Source of the DNA: Aspidiotus rigidus
Taxonomy: Eukaryota; Arthropoda; Insecta; Hemiptera; Diaspididae
Reading direction: 5' to 3'
DNA: 64,000 nucleotides
Assembly: GCA_035079385.1 (NCBI GenBank)
Contig: JAVHKY010000053.1
Coordinates: 2,046,001-2,110,000 of the forward strand
Shown here one piece after another: positions 12,700 through 25,933 of this stretch; position 1 is the first letter of the stretch, and each line of letters begins with the position of its first letter. A program made the translations under genes and the position numbers. The notes under the pieces are model-generated. The model was not told the DNA's origin, did no database searches, and saw only the letters and a list, made by a program, of their open reading frames with translations.

Positions 12700-14150
12700 G
12701 GTACTAAATACATTTAATCGAAATCGTTGAGCACCTGCCATTGAAGTTGTTCCCCGCTGAGAAATAAAGACGTACTGCTATGAGATGCCTATTTCGAACG
12801 TTTCATCCTCTTATGAAAGTAAAATACTGTATAAATAGGATAGATATTATTTCTGTACAAGGGAATGGAAGGGAGAGGATTTGCTACACAAATGCAGAAG
12901 TTCACGAACTGCGTGTTGAAGCTTCGACCATATACTGGTCGAAGTGTTGAAGACTGGGAGAGTAATCACATGAGTAGCGAATTCTTACTTTAGTCAGTTG
13001 AATGGGAGCTACAATATTTTTCTCGAAAAAAGATACTTAGTAAAAATTGGTAGCCTTTACCATCGCAAGTCGAGAAAAGTATTGGGACAATTAAAAAATT
13101 AGCCTGTTTTAAATCATCCATAATACCTACAAAATTTTTGAACATAGAGGTATTAAGGAAAATTATTCGAAATAAGTAGGCAACGATTTACAAATCTTAA
13201 TTTTTTTTTCCATCATTCGATATCCGATATTCCAACAGAAGAAAGTTCTAAATGAGTGTAATGATTGAAATCTTGGACCATTAAAGGTATGTTCTATTCT
13301 ATCTCTTCACAATCAGCATCAAAATTGTAACACGGGGATTAGTCGATAATCGCTAGTTTGATATTTATTTTATTCGAATAACAATCACTGAATCACCTGA
13401 GAAAAATAGTTATTCGTACGTCATCAGTTCAAAGAAGCAAGACATAAGGAGCTATACTATAATTATTATGAATTTATGATCTGCAAAAACAAAAATAATA
13501 CCTGATTTTAACAAATTTCTTGCTCGAAACTGAAATAATGTGAGTAACAGGAATACAGCAGAGGTAAGACTGTAAAAGAGTAAGAGAGGAATTTACCGTG
13601 ACTTACGACGCGCAGCAAGCACGGCTCACGGATGGAATTGGATGAAAGAGTCACAACGCTGCCCAAACGCTGCCGAACAAAAATTGATTTGAATTTGACG
13701 TACCTGCAAAATAACGATTAGGAGAATAAGGCTCATGATATAGCTTACTGCAGGCTGAACGTAATTCTATTCCGCTGTTTGTTGTTATGCAAATACGTCA
13801 CTTCAACTTCATGCGACAGTAACAGCTGAAGACACAGAAATCCTAAAAAGAAAAACAGTCAAAGAGTGACCTTTCGAGTTGGAATGTGGTTGGATTATGG
13901 ATGTTGGATCTTGTAATAATAGTAAAATTGCTGTTTGGCAGAAGTCGCGTTTGTAATTCATTCGTCATTTTGATTTACTTCACTCGGTTCTGAAATAATA
14001 TATTCAGTTTGTGTGTTATTCTAATTAATTCATCAATCGTGTTATAGTATTTGTTAATTCAACGCATTACTGCGTTTCTTATCAGTACATTAGATCACGA
14101 CGAGTGATTTCTGAAACGATTTACAACAGTTTTATTAGGTGTTGAACGCT
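12700..14150. other. Intergenic and BuGZ promoter region
   Basis: No coding exon is seen. The last 200 bases upstream of 14155 are the likely 5' UTR and promoter of BuGZ, since the start codon lies in a short first exon, but no TATA box or initiator could be called with confidence. Confidence 0.35.
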
Positions 14151-14154
14151 AACT

Positions 14155-17100
14155 ATGGGACGAAAAAAGAAGAGGCAGTCGAAGCCTTGGTGCTGGTATC
14201 CTTTCTCTTCATTACAGCGAGTGTGAACTTTTTACTTTTCCTTTGATTTGTTTGATACTTATTTCTCGAAGATTCAATGTGAGCATATTCTTATATTTTT
14301 CCTTAAGAATCCCCCCCAGGTATTGTAATCGTGAATTCGAAGACGAGAAGATTTTAATTCAGCATCAAAAAGCGAAGCATTTTAAATGCCACATTTGTCA
14401 TAAGAAACTGTACACGGGCCCAGGTTTATCGATTCATTGCATGCAGGTTTGCTAACAAATCCTAACGTGCTTGTTCTCTACACTAGAAAATAGATTAAAC
14501 TTATTTATTCATATTTTTGTTTGTACTAGGTACATAAAGAACCTATTGATAAAGTTCCTAATGCGCTTTCGAATCGATCAAATATCGAAATTGAAATTTA
14601 TGGAATGGAAGGAATACCCGCCGAAGATGTCAAAGAACATGAAAGACAAAAACAGGGAAATAATAAAGGTAATATTACTATAATTACAGTAATAATTGAT
14701 TGCGATGTACACGTTTGGGAAGAGTACTCAAATTTAGTCGAAACGCATGTTAACAAGACTAACTCTTATTATGAAGTGGTATTAATGACGTCAAAAGTGT
14801 GTATTAGTTCCGTGCCAACATTTTCTTTCACTTTCAATTCGCTCGCTTTTTCAAATTTTACCTGCACTCCTTTTTGATCCACCCTATTAACTTGATTTTT
14901 GTTTCTACACGACAGCAAATAATAATCGTAATTCAGATAGCGAAGATGAACAACAGCCTCCTCCGTCCAAAAAACCAAAACCCGAGCATCACCATCAAGT
15001 CAACCCAGCTATGGGTGGTATACCTCATGGAATGATGTCCCATATGCCTCCACAATACGGTCCTCCTATGATAGGTCCGATGGGCCCTGTCGGACCGTCG
15101 TATATGAATCCTGGGTAAGTCGGAATTGATGAATTACACCATGAATGCAAAACGGAAGTAATAACAACAAGTATGTTTTAGAATACCTCAAATGATGAAC
15201 CCTGCTGCAAATGCGATGAGTGCTGCTCCTTTAAACGCTCCAGGTACACCGACTTCTGTGAGTGTTCCCGCTCAAACGCATCCTAGTAAACCATTATTTC
15301 CTAGTGCTGCTGCGATTGTAAGTATTCACGAAATGTTTTTTTCTCTTTCTTTTGTATTTTGTTTTTACAACCATTGATTTTCCCAAAAACAAATACAATT
15401 TTGTCCTTGGAGATTCTAATTTGAAAGATAAATTAGTTGTATAGAAGTGTTAAGATTTGACTTGTAGAATTTCATGAATGAAAACTCCGGAGAATCTAAT
15501 TTCGAAAAGTAGACCTGCATTTTAAATTTCTAAATTAAAACTTGTACTTCCTGAGAGTTCGAATTGTGTTTCTAATTTATTGGTACCATTTATGGATGGC
15601 CAATTGATTTCTTGAATGTTTATTTTTCTGTTAGAATCCGAATGCAACCTCGACGTTAGTAGGTAGCGATTTCAAACCAATATGTACCACAGCTGCACCC
15701 ACTGCAACCAAGCCAACGTTCCCTGCTTATGGGTAAGTATAGTGCAGCATCAAATTGTTAACAACTAGTGGATTCGAACAATTAGATTTTATGTTTGTTT
15801 ATAGATCTTCGAATATGGACCAGAAAGTAGCGTTGATCAACACTGTCGGTTCATCGAGTAGAATTGTACACCCACCTGAAGATATTTCTTTGGTGATTAA
15901 ATAAATACTGAATACAAGAAAAATAATTATCAATTTCTAATCATTATCATGACGTTGTTTATAGGAAGAGCATCGCGCTAGACAAGCTAAGTACAAAGTC
16001 GAAGAAGCTGTTGCACCGATCGTCACGTCAACTGCGACTAGTGAAACAAATGGCAATGTTGTGACGTCTTCGCCTATCGCTCAGAACACTGCATCTACAG
16101 CTCTAACGTTTGCCCAGCAAATTGAGGTAACAAGAAATTTTCTGAAGTGTTCTTCAAAAATTATCGAAAGTATTGTTGACACGTCTCCTTAATTTGATTT
16201 TGATCGATTGACATACAAAGACGCGAAATAGAAAAACGGAAAGTGACAGATGAAAAGTTCTGTGCGAGGAGACACCAATAATAGATACTCTAAAGGAAAA
16301 TTTCCTTTTACAAGATTTTCCAGCAACACCAGATAAAATGTTCTTAATTATTATAAAACATTCGTAAGTTTTTTTTCTGTTTTTGTTTCAATTTTGTTCC
16401 CGTTATATCGTCCTCTAAGTACTTTTTTTTTTTTTTAACGCGTATAGTTTATTTTTTGCATATTAAGCCGAGCTTTATGGATCACGAGTAATATCATCGC
16501 TTCAATTTTTCTTTCATTCTGTTCTGTACCTTGTGTAGTGACATGGTGTTACACAATTTTTTTTTTGGTTTCATCTGGTATATTATGGTATTCTCTCGCG
16601 TATTACGAAAATATTATCGTTCAAAATATCATTACTCACTATACTAACGATTATTGTTTGTGTTTACAGATTGGTAAGGTACAACAGCAGCAGCAACAAC
16701 AACAACAGCTGCAACAACAAGCCGCCGCTGCACAAGCAGCCGTGAACGCAGCTGCAGCTGCTGCTGCTATATTGCCTCGTTTCCCTCAAATCGGCACGGT
16801 TCCGATGTCAGTTCCGATGTCTGTACCAATGTCCGTTGCTATGCCGCCCACCAGCGGCATTACGTTAATGACACCAATGCCTGGCACTCAGCTTTTACGA
16901 CCTGCCATGGCATTGCCACCCACAGCAATCATGACTCCTGCTGCTGCGGCTGCTGCCAATATGGGTATGCTAAGGCCTTCTCCTGTTGGCTTCCCAAGTA
17001 AGTTTGGAAGGATTTGAAATTTGAAATGATTGTGATGGTCGCCTTACATTTATTTGTATTTTTGTAGCTGGTTTTCTCGGTGCTACGCCGATGGTAAATC

Positions 17101-17171
17101 CATACGCTGCTGCCCAGATGACTTTTCCCGGTGGTCCGGTTTTGACACCAATGGTTCCCAGATTCAGATGA
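14155..17171 (+). CDS. BuGZ: BuGZ / ZNF207 orthologue, Bub3-binding spindle and spliceosome protein
   Basis: BuGZ binds and stabilises Bub3 at kinetochores and promotes spindle assembly. Ten exons join in frame: 14155-14195, 14320-14446, 14530-14668, 14916-15114, 15182-15317, 15635-15732, 15805-15892, 15965-16126, 16670-16997, 17068-17171 (473 residues; human ZNF207 is of similar length). The start [16 protein letters not shown] matches the family. Two C2H2 fingers follow at about residues 13-35 and 36-58 ([17 protein letters not shown]). A conserved helix [12 protein letters not shown] comes next, then a Pro/Met/Ala-rich low-complexity region. The GLEBS motif (about residues 225-285) includes [20 protein letters not shown] with the Glu pair needed for Bub3 binding. 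The C-terminus has polyQ and polyA runs and a triplicated VPMS. No defect is seen. Confidence 0.96.
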
Positions 17172-19700
17172 TCAGGTTTGTTGGAGGGGATTTGGTTGTT
17201 ATACCCCCCTCATAATATATGAACTAGTTATATGTATAAGATGACTAAATACCATAAATTAGAAAAATTATAAGAAGAAACTTCTTGAAAGGGGAAAAAG
17301 AGAAGAGTATTCTCATACCTAGCTAGAAGTGAAAAGCAATTCAACTGTAAATGAATTTATTGGAAAAATCTGGGTGTCGATATTTTTGATTATGAATTTG
17401 AGCGATGTTTCTTTTGTGCACATGTTACTTGGGATAATAAAAAGAAAAAAACATTGCGTTTGAATGTAAAAACCATTTTGTCTGGTTGATATTGTATATT
17501 AGAAAGAAGGAAGAGGATATTTCTTGATTTCATATCCTTGACAAAGAGAGAAAAGAAGAAAAAACGATTGGAATATCATTTTTTCTCTCTCTGTCTCGTG
17601 TGCTTTGAGAAACGTTATTCTGATTTCTCGAATTATGAAATAATAATGACATTTTCATACAATCTTCATTCTGCTGAACAAATCGGTTAACGGTTTATGT
17701 AAAGGTTGTTACTTTGTGTTTTCCAGCGTGAATCTTACTTGCGAGCGAACGATTAAGAGATCTATCTAAAAATGTTATGTGTCTCGTAAGTTTTTTCTTT
17801 TGGTAACCTCCTTCGTTGATTGCTCGTTTCGTATTTCGCTGTAGTTTTTGGAATTTTTTATTTTGGTTCACGATTTATCTTGACATTTTTCTTTAATATT
17901 CAGTTTTCAGTTTCTTTGTTTATTCATTCGGTTTATTTTGATATTGAGATGGTAAAAGTGCTTGAGAGATTGGTCAATGGAAGTTGAACATTGGCTTTTG
18001 AAATTTTATTTTGTGTATTGATCTTGTTGGTCTGAGAGCGAGGTAGTTTGAATTTATATTTTTGCCACTTAGTAATATTTCAAATTAATTCAAGATAAAT
18101 TTGAAAGCTTTTTAGATTTTTTTTATACGAATCTGTCTTCCTTGGAAGTACTTCGATTTTTTTTTTATCTGAACTTTTTCAATCCACAAGTGATTCGTTT
18201 GCACTATTTTCACGTAATAATTGGCAAGTGAGGAAGCCTGATGTGTTGTCTTCGGTTTATAAGTCGGTTTTTGTAAATTTATGATTAAAAGTCTCATTAT
18301 TTTCATTATTATTTTGTACATAATAGGATTGTTTTCAATTGTCTTACGTCGATATCTAGCATTATCTAGAAAGTTGAAGACGTATAAGCTGTTTTCGAAC
18401 ATCGTGTGATTTTTCTCTTTAAGCTGTGCCAAAATTGTTTTTCAAATCGGGTTTTTCATTATTCATAGGCTATTTTTTACGATGTACCGGGAATATTTTA
18501 GCTTTTGTTTTTTGGTTCGTCGGAAGTTTTCTCGTTTTGAAGTCTTCATCTCCTTTTTTCAACACCGTTTTCTCTTGTTCAACTATGTACCGCATGTATT
18601 TCGTGATCGAAAATCAATACGGTAATTATTTAGTGTTGTTTCATTTTACAAGTCTTCAATAAATTTGGTCCCTCAAATATACATCAGTAAATGACCTGAA
18701 TCTTATGAAGACATTCAATTTTTTCTGCCATCGAATTATGTACGGTATGATTTCTTCTTATGAAGACATTCAATTTTTTCTGCCATCGAATTATGTACGG
18801 TATGATTTCTGTCAACAGATTTATGGCTTAAAGAAAATCCATTCTTTTATTTTCTCAAATAGTTCAGAAAGCATAACTGTTTAGTTTCTCATTTTCTGTT
18901 TGTTTCTTTTATTTATTCATTCATTTTTCTGTGCTTTTTTTGTTCATTCTGCGCACATTCAACGAAGAATGAAAGTTTTGCTTCACCAACTTCACCGATT
19001 ATGAGTTTTCAAAAGTTTTGTCGCTTATGCTATCGTAAGGACTCGTGACTCATCTGAAAGGATAAGCAGAGCACCCTTCTGAAATCTGGACTCTTTACAA
19101 CGTGATTCTTCCAAATGAGAGAGCGTTCAATGAATGAGAAAATTTTGGCTGGGAAGGTGGAAAAAAAGGAGAGAAAAGAAACAAGCAAAATCCTGTGTTT
19201 GGGTAGATTTGCTGGAATTGACCCGGAAAAAATGAAGAAATCCTTAATTTGGCGTTTAGGAACACTAGTCTATAAATTGATACCCTAAAAATGTAGAGGC
19301 ACTTCTCAGATAATCCATTATTTACCTACTTTGCTTGTAAGAGGCGGAAAAATTATCAAAACTCTTTGTTTGTGCCCCAGTTTATTGTAACAAAGCTTCT
19401 CTTATCATTTGTTCATTTCTTCGTGTTTGCGAGTTTTTTTATTTGAATTTGAGTTCATTTTTTAATTTTTCTTTGTCATGATTACTAACGTTAAACGACA
19501 CGAACGAAATTGGGGGTATAAAAATCTAAATGAACTTTTTATTCTATCATTTATCCGAGATCTATTGTAAGAATCGGTAATTTTAGAAAGAATTGTAGAT
19601 TGTTTATTTATTAATGATCACGTTATTACTATTTTATTATTAAAATTATTTATAAAATCATCTCTATTATTAATAATGTTGAATAAAAAAAGAAGATGAA
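17172..19700 (+). other. BuGZ 3' UTR and downstream region
   Basis: No coding exon is seen. Candidate AATAAA signals occur near 17436, 18658 and 19681. CAG/GTTTGT just after the stop and TTTTCCAG near 17725 could allow a 3'-UTR intron. Confidence 0.4.
18701..18810. repeat. Perfect 55-bp tandem duplication
   Basis: The unit beginning TCTTATGAAGACATTCAATT at 18701 is repeated without change at 18756. Identity of the copies implies a recent duplication or an assembly artefact. Confidence 0.95.
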
Positions 19701-20017
19701 AAAAATGAATATGCGTTTTATATTTTTATTCTCCATCTCAGTTCAGGGTCTATTTCCTTCTATAGCGTTAGTTTTAGTAATTATTTGCTCTTACTTCGAT
19801 ATTAATTGTATTATGTTTTGCAGGCCAGTAATGTAGCAGCGAAAATATTATGAGTTAGGACAGGAGTTATCTCTTCTGCTAAATGTTCTCGGTTGAATCG
19901 GTTAGAAGTAAGAGATTTTAAGAAAATAAAAAATTTGAGTGATGGCAGCAAAGGTATCGTACTCCGCTTTTTACCTTTCAATCACCGGGTATTCGTAAGG
20001 TTTTGTTGTTTACGCAG

Positions 20018-20278
20018 TCACAGTAAGGCTGTTGGACGGAGTGAGTCCCTTGTCCGAGAACTGCGGCTCAATAAATGTAGCCGATTCGGGCAGGCGAAAT
20101 ATCACAGCTAAACTGTTGGACGAAAGTCCCTTGCTGAGAATTTTTTCAATATAATGAGCTCGGCAGGTGATGCGCAGATTAGGTATATTGTACTGTACTG
20201 GCGCGTTATCACAGCGTTGGTCGCTGTTGGACTCGACCGGGAGTCCCTTGTGTCGTCATCCGTTTTCGGCACAGGCGA
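20018..20278 (+). ncRNA. Three tandem copies of a three-hairpin RNA module, candidate structured ncRNA
   Basis: The copies are 20018-20097, 20102-20170 and 20209-20278. Each reads UC, hairpin a (ACAG...CUGU), U, hairpin b (GGAC...GUCC), CUU, hairpin c (6-bp stem), AGGYGA. Hairpin b has loop GGAGUGA in copy 1, a GAAA tetraloop in copy 2, and a longer GGACUC/GAGUCC stem in copy 3. Hairpin c changes sequence but keeps all six pairs: GUCCGA/UCGGGC, GCUGAG/CUCGGC, GUGUCG/CGGCAC. In copies 2 and 3 flanking AUC and GAU could close the module. There is no coding capacity. A plausible splice acceptor (TTTTGCAG, 19816-19823) lies about 200 bases upstream, so the modules may be in an exon of a long non-coding RNA. 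The strand is assumed from this acceptor. The family is not recognised. Confidence 0.5.
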
Positions 20279-23200
20279 TCGATATCACGATAAATTTTTT
20301 GTAAATTTATAGTCATTATCGCATATAATAAGTTAACAGTATAATGTTATTTGTTCTTTCTTAATGATTTTTATACTGTAGTTAGGTAATCTCCTTGTCT
20401 ACGTCTGTGGTTTCTGTGATTTTCTGGAAAGTGTCTTGTGTCGGAATTACTGAACGTTAGTAAGTCTCGCTCTTAAAGTTACCATTTTCCAGCACCCGCG
20501 GTGCTCGTTGAGAATATCGTACTTAGCTAGGTATTTTTGGATTCTTTCAATTTATCATAATATTTATTTACACTGCCAAAATTACGTATTGCATTTCTGT
20601 CGCTGTGTAGATGGTGTGGGGTCGCGTAAATCCACTAATGTTGTGTTTTTCACGAGTTATAACGTAGCATGTCTTTATAATTATTATACATAGTATCTCC
20701 TTTGAAAATGTGGTGCGTGCGCTTGGAATGATATTATGTATAATACGTGTATGCCCGTTTCATGCTTTCTTCTTCCTTCGTAAGCTGTTTCATTGAAATC
20801 GAACGAAAAATAACGCGTATTAATCAGAAGCACGTCCATTTTCTTAATATTTATTTTGAAAAATCAAGAAAGTTCACAAATGACATTTCTTATGTTTTGA
20901 AGATTTTGTACGCGATATGACATGTTCGTGCTCTGCTGGTTATCCAGTTCCATTGCACGATCTCGACAGCCTCTCAAACTGTTCACAGAAAACAATAGAC
21001 GTGTACTGTAAGTGTCCACAATTTTTCTAGTTCTACTATGTAACATTTAAAGATGCCTGCGAACCAACTAGAACGTTTTTCATTCGAACATTCCTCACCT
21101 ATGAAAGAGGTTCAGTTAGAAACTGTTTACGATCGAACATCGATGATTTCCACTGAATTCTTTGTGCACGGATCGAGTACTGTACGTATCATCTTGCAAA
21201 TATAAATTCGTGTGAGACGAAGTATAGTTTGACCGGTGTAGCGCTTCAAAAGCCTGAATTGAACGATAATTATTTTTGGTAAATTTTCAACACATATGTC
21301 AAATTTTGTTTGAACTTGATTCGCATATTGAAGGACAAAATTGATGAAGAGAAAATCGGCCTGAATTCTGCTTGCAATCGGCTAAAAATGTTGTGAATTT
21401 TTTTCCTCGAGTTGTGCCCTTGAAATGAAGTAGTCGAGATCAGATAAATTTTAGTGGTCGATTGGAAATACCAGGTTTGTTGGCCAAAATAATTTAAAAA
21501 TATATCCGTATGATCATGCTAAGCTTGATAGAGTTAGCCGACGCTCTTCCATTCTGGATGATGTGAGCTTGATTTTTAAGCAGAAACTGTCGATTATTCT
21601 GGATAGGAAGTTTGTATCATTTTTCTGCTGCAGTCAATTTGGGTCCAAATTGTACGCTTCATCTTTTTGTGTGTAAATTGAATGTAATTATTCGAGTAGC
21701 CATCATCAGCGAAGATCTGTTCAACTCGGCATTTTTTCTTATTGTCCAAAAAAATTGTAAGTACAAAGGGCTTGCAAATTGTGTACTTCGTGGTACTGTA
21801 CGAGTAAAAGTAATCTGATATTACTTTTCCTTTATTATATTTGTTGTTTCACTACAGCTGACAGATGGAAATCTAACTAGATGCTCTTTGCCCTCGGAAG
21901 TCTCATGTCATATTACTGCTACCGTTGTTCTTCAGAATTATAGGGTGGTAATTGCCCAGGTATCTCTGCGCAGTATTCTGTCACGTTGCCCTTTGTAATC
22001 GGTATTCTGACTTTATTAAATGTTTGGTATTTGCACTAGAATATTTTCTAATCATTTTCAGCTTGCGGCATACGTAAGTTTTATCCATCGAATTTTCCAT
22101 ATTGGTCGACTTGATTTGTGTTGTTTACGACGTAAATAATCAAATTGAAATCGTTGAAAGAAGGCACTTATCTGATATATCATAAGGTTCTAAATACTAA
22201 TAAAGGATGAATAATTTTCTTTATGCGTACAGAAGAAGAGATACAATCGCTGTTGTGGAATAACGATTATTTTGCATCCAATCTCGTCTGTTATCTTGAT
22301 AAAATCTTTGTGTACATTATTTTATCCTACTGATACAAAATAAAGTTGTGAATCTATGCAGTTTCTTTTTCTTTCTATGTACCTATTTCCCGAGTCGGCC
22401 TGGGTTACAATGTTTTCTGCAAAATTATCTGTGATCCCTGTTGATGAAAACCTAATGATTCTTCCTTGATATCGTTGAATATTTTGAAATATTTTGTTGC
22501 CCACACAATTGCAGATCTTTCTTTGTAAATGCGTGAATAATTCTCTTAGTACGCAGTGTGGTACCTTCCAATCTCTAGACAAAAAATGTGATATCAACGA
22601 CAAATAGACCTACACCAGTATTTAAATTACCCTCATCACGCTTCCAGTAAGTAAGATTTTGTTGTATTTTACAACAGATATTCTTGGCTGCAAAACCATA
22701 TAATTATAAGTACTTTTTACAGCAGAAACAGTAAGCAAACACTTTGAAGTTATACCAATACTTTTCTTACAATGATTGTATAACTTCAAGTGTTTTGAAG
22801 AAATTACATTAGTCTGCCAATCAATCTAGCTTTTGAAAAATTGCTTGCCCAAAATCGACTGGAATCTCTTGTAACTGTTTCAAGATTAAGCATTTTAATG
22901 GAGTGGAAAAGGGCATAAGTGTTTGAATAATGAATATTCATGAATAAAATCTGTTACCCGTGTCTTATAGCAGCTGGCTGGGCATCTGCAAATTGAAACA
23001 GTATCTGCCGTGAGCAGTAAGGCTTCATGTCTGATCTAATTGGTGATAGATTGATCAATGGATATTTTGAAGATGATCATTCTTATTTTGTCTAAATGAA
23101 ATAATGTCTTCAATAAGAGGATCTGGTTGAGCTTTTAACTCTTCACTATGCATCTAAAAATGTCTTGTTTCTTAAACTATACCGTCAAAGTTTTCATAAG

Positions 23201-24840
23201 CATGCGCTGATACATATATGATCTATGATAATAGATATCAATATCTGATCTCAATTGTTGTTCATACAGGAGTTCTCGTTGTCTATAGAGATGTTATACA
23301 CACATTTGGTATGAACATTTGTCATTTTATTGTGTAAACCAATTCATCAAAAGATAGAGATTTAGGACAATGCTCCAGTGAATTGTCTTTTAGTTCTGCA
23401 AATTCTGTCCGTTGTAGACAAGCTAGAAGGCTCTTTTTCTTTTGGACCAAATTTATTGATTTATGGGTTTATTATTATCACCATTGTGCTGTTACTGATT
23501 TTCAACAGTGCTAAAAATAATTTCCATAAAATTTGTTCCGTTTTTCAAGTTTGAAGCAAATGCATTTAGAAGGAAAGAAAAATTAAGAAGATAATTTGTG
23601 GGGCAGAGAATTGTACAATGAGTTTTCTTTCTACAACAAATGACAAAGATAGAGACTATTTTTTGTATTTATTACTTTTTTTGGAACTAACAAGAACAAG
23701 GTAGTAGAACAAAGGTATTGTCTCATGATCCCTCAAAAGATTAGCCAAGAGCTCCTTGTTTGCTTTTTATATGGCAATCGCCAAAATGGGAGCTATTGTA
23801 GATATTTGTAGATGCTGGGATTCAATTGATCCAACTTTTTCAAAGGAAATCCAAGGGATTGGGTAAGAACAGGTGGAGGCACAACTCCCAAAACATGGTT
23901 AGGCGATCTGAAAAATTGTTGAAAAAAGCATTTATGTATATGACAAATTCAAGAATTGAGATGTAACCTTATAGCACAATTGACGCAAAAATTGACAAAA
24001 GAGTTGATAGTTGATATTTGTCTGTTTTTGATAATGTCAACAGTCGACTCTTATGTTGATATGTGAGTCGACATTGAGCCCATTATTGATATGAATGTCA
24101 CAAGTAGTTGACTTCACCGAACAATATTGATGGAACACATCTATTCTCAGTTTATCATCTTTCTGGTCTCTGAAAGATCTTGGACTGAGGGCGCTCTGTT
24201 CTGTATAGAATGTGTGGTGCTCAAGCCTGTAGAGTCTTCAAGATTCAATAGTTTTTCCTGAATTGTAAAATTATCATGCTAGATTATATTTCTATATAGT
24301 CTTCTCCTGCAATGAGAAGAACTTGCTAGAATGAGAGAAGCAATTCTTGATTTGAGCGGTGATACTTCCCCAGATATTTAATTTGTTCTACAAAATATTG
24401 GTGTTGAATGAGGTTACAGTATTCTACTCATCTACTTTGTTGACAATAGTGGTATGGTGTTGGAAGACCATACCTGATTCTGACACTATAGGTGTGACCA
24501 TTTCAGTGGTGAAGACTAAAAGTGCAATGATCAGTGTAGTTATTATATTGATTTTTGTTACATGAGGCTTAATATCCTGAAAATTATGTCATTTTGGTGT
24601 CCTGCCTCCCATAACAGTCACTCTAGTTTTGCTTATCTTGATAGCCGGATGAGCACTTTTGGACCTGTCTTCTAATTTATCGCATTTATGTCTCTTAATG
24701 ACAGGACTGTGAATTTGGTTAGGTTATCTTGAATTCAGACAATATATTGGTTGTTATGCTTTGTTTTTTCTTTTTTTTAAAACATAGAAACTACATCAAT
24801 TGCAATCTTCTTAAAAAGCTTCTCTATAGTATTTGAGAGT
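20279..24840. other. Long stretch without a recognisable gene
   Basis: No conserved coding exon is seen on either strand over 4.5 kb. A small perfect hairpin AGCAC-CCGCG-GTGCT lies at 20491-20505. The sequence looks single-copy and AT-rich, unlike the transposon-dense DNA that starts near 24.85 kb. Transcription as non-coding RNA is possible but not shown. Confidence 0.35.
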
Positions 24841-24849
24841 TCCTCCCCT

Positions 24850-24890
24850 GTATGGCACCTGCTGTGACAACATAGGCAGGGGTGCCATAC
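24850..24890. repeat. Perfect 10-bp inverted repeat at the edge of the transposon-rich zone
   Basis: Arms GTATGGCACC (24850-24859) and GGTGCCATAC (24881-24890) enclose 21 bases. The outer TGTATGG could be a BEL/Pao LTR start, but no second LTR was found. Confidence 0.5.
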
Positions 24891-25075
24891 CTGTGCGATA
24901 GTAGAATTCACTAGCCACCCGAGGAATAGCTCCTTTAGATACACATAATTATATGAATTACAAAGGTAGGCTAACCTTCACTTCACGTCGGGATTTGGAG
25001 TGGCGGGTAGGTTAGATTTGGGGTAGAGTCCCGACATTTTCTGCTCGGCTGAAACTGAGCCGGTCAAGACTCAGA

Positions 25076-25400
25076 CTACGTAGTCCAGAATGAACGTATG
25101 ATGTTTTTTAGGAGTTTGTAGCGGTTGGAGAGCGGTAGATCGAGTTCAGAAATATCAACCATCCAGGGTGGACCGCTGATCCATAAACGCTGCTGGGACG
25201 GTGCCAAAAATTCTTGAACGGGAACTAAACGCGTTGCTAAATCGGCAGGGTTTTTCTCTCCTCTAACATGGTACCAACGATCTTCCGGTATTTTTTCAGT
25301 GATTTCGGACAACCGTTTTGTAATTTTCACTGGGCCCTTTAATCCAAGATAGGACCACCGTCGCATCTACAAATCCAATTTCTTGTAGATCGATGTTTGA
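25076..25400 (-). pseudogene. BEL/Pao retrotransposon fragment, RNase H to integrase linker
   Basis: The minus strand reads DATVVLSWIKGPSENYK, then after a frameshift SEITEKIPEDRWYHVRGEKN and NPADLATRLV, and then LWISGPPWM. This is the typical BEL/Pao polyprotein segment between RNase H and the integrase zinc finger. It is frameshifted near 25320 and has no flanking RT. In an intact element this part would lie upstream of the integrase tail found at 25934-26294, so the two are separate or rearranged pieces. Confidence 0.75.
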
Positions 25401-25503
25401 TAGGCTCCCTTTGATCCACGTAGGAACGTGAAACTATCTTAAATGGAAACTAAATGAAAAATAATTGATACTATTACAAATAGATCTTTTTTTTGTTATT
25501 TCT

Positions 25504-25692
25504 TTATGGAGAGTTCCAATATTTGTCGCTTACATTATGAAGAAATATCAATCTGTTCACACGTTCAACAGTCAGCCTATTTCTTTTTGCGTTTGTAACA
25601 AAACCTGCCAGCGAAAACATTCTTTTGCTAGGTGTCGACGTAGCTGGTATACAAAGAAACTCACGAACAATTTGACAGAAAAATATACACAT
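25504..25692 (-). pseudogene. hAT transposase C-terminal dimerisation domain fragment
   Basis: The 62-residue frame contains FLCIPATSTPSKRMFSLAGF followed by KRNRLTVERVNRLIFLHNV. This is the hAT dimerisation signature (IPATSxPSERxFS, RNRL, LxFLxxN). The rest of the transposase is missing. It sits between the two BEL/Pao fragments. Confidence 0.8.
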
Positions 25693-25933
25693 ATATCAGA
25701 GGTCAAAGGAAAATAAGTTTTTAATTTCTGGGGAATTTGTTGTACTTTGCTCAAATTTGGAGAGGGTCTGTACCTGTTTGGATGAAAATTGTAGTGTATT
25801 TTTGAAAACTAAAAATGGAACGATACATACAGAATGATGAATATTGTATCTAAAAATATAAAAATTGAAAAGACAAAAAAGAAGATATCTTGAAGTATAA
25901 AAAATAGATATAAGTGAGTTCACCGTAGGCGCG

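Noticed and set aside
16538..16669. Upstream extension of the polyQ exon of BuGZ
   Set aside because: The open frame runs into the intron; the acceptor TTTACAG at 16663-16669 and phase agreement with exon 8 set the exon start at 16670.
18112..18662. Open frames of 78-106 codons downstream of BuGZ
   Set aside because: AT-rich, low-complexity translations without family resemblance; more likely 3' UTR.
20018..20278. Hammerhead or HDV-like ribozyme, Y RNA, vault RNA or tRNA cluster
   Set aside because: No CUGAUGA/GAAA hammerhead core, no HDV double pseudoknot, no A/B-box promoter or cloverleaf. The GAAA in copy 2 is a hairpin loop and is not kept in the other copies.
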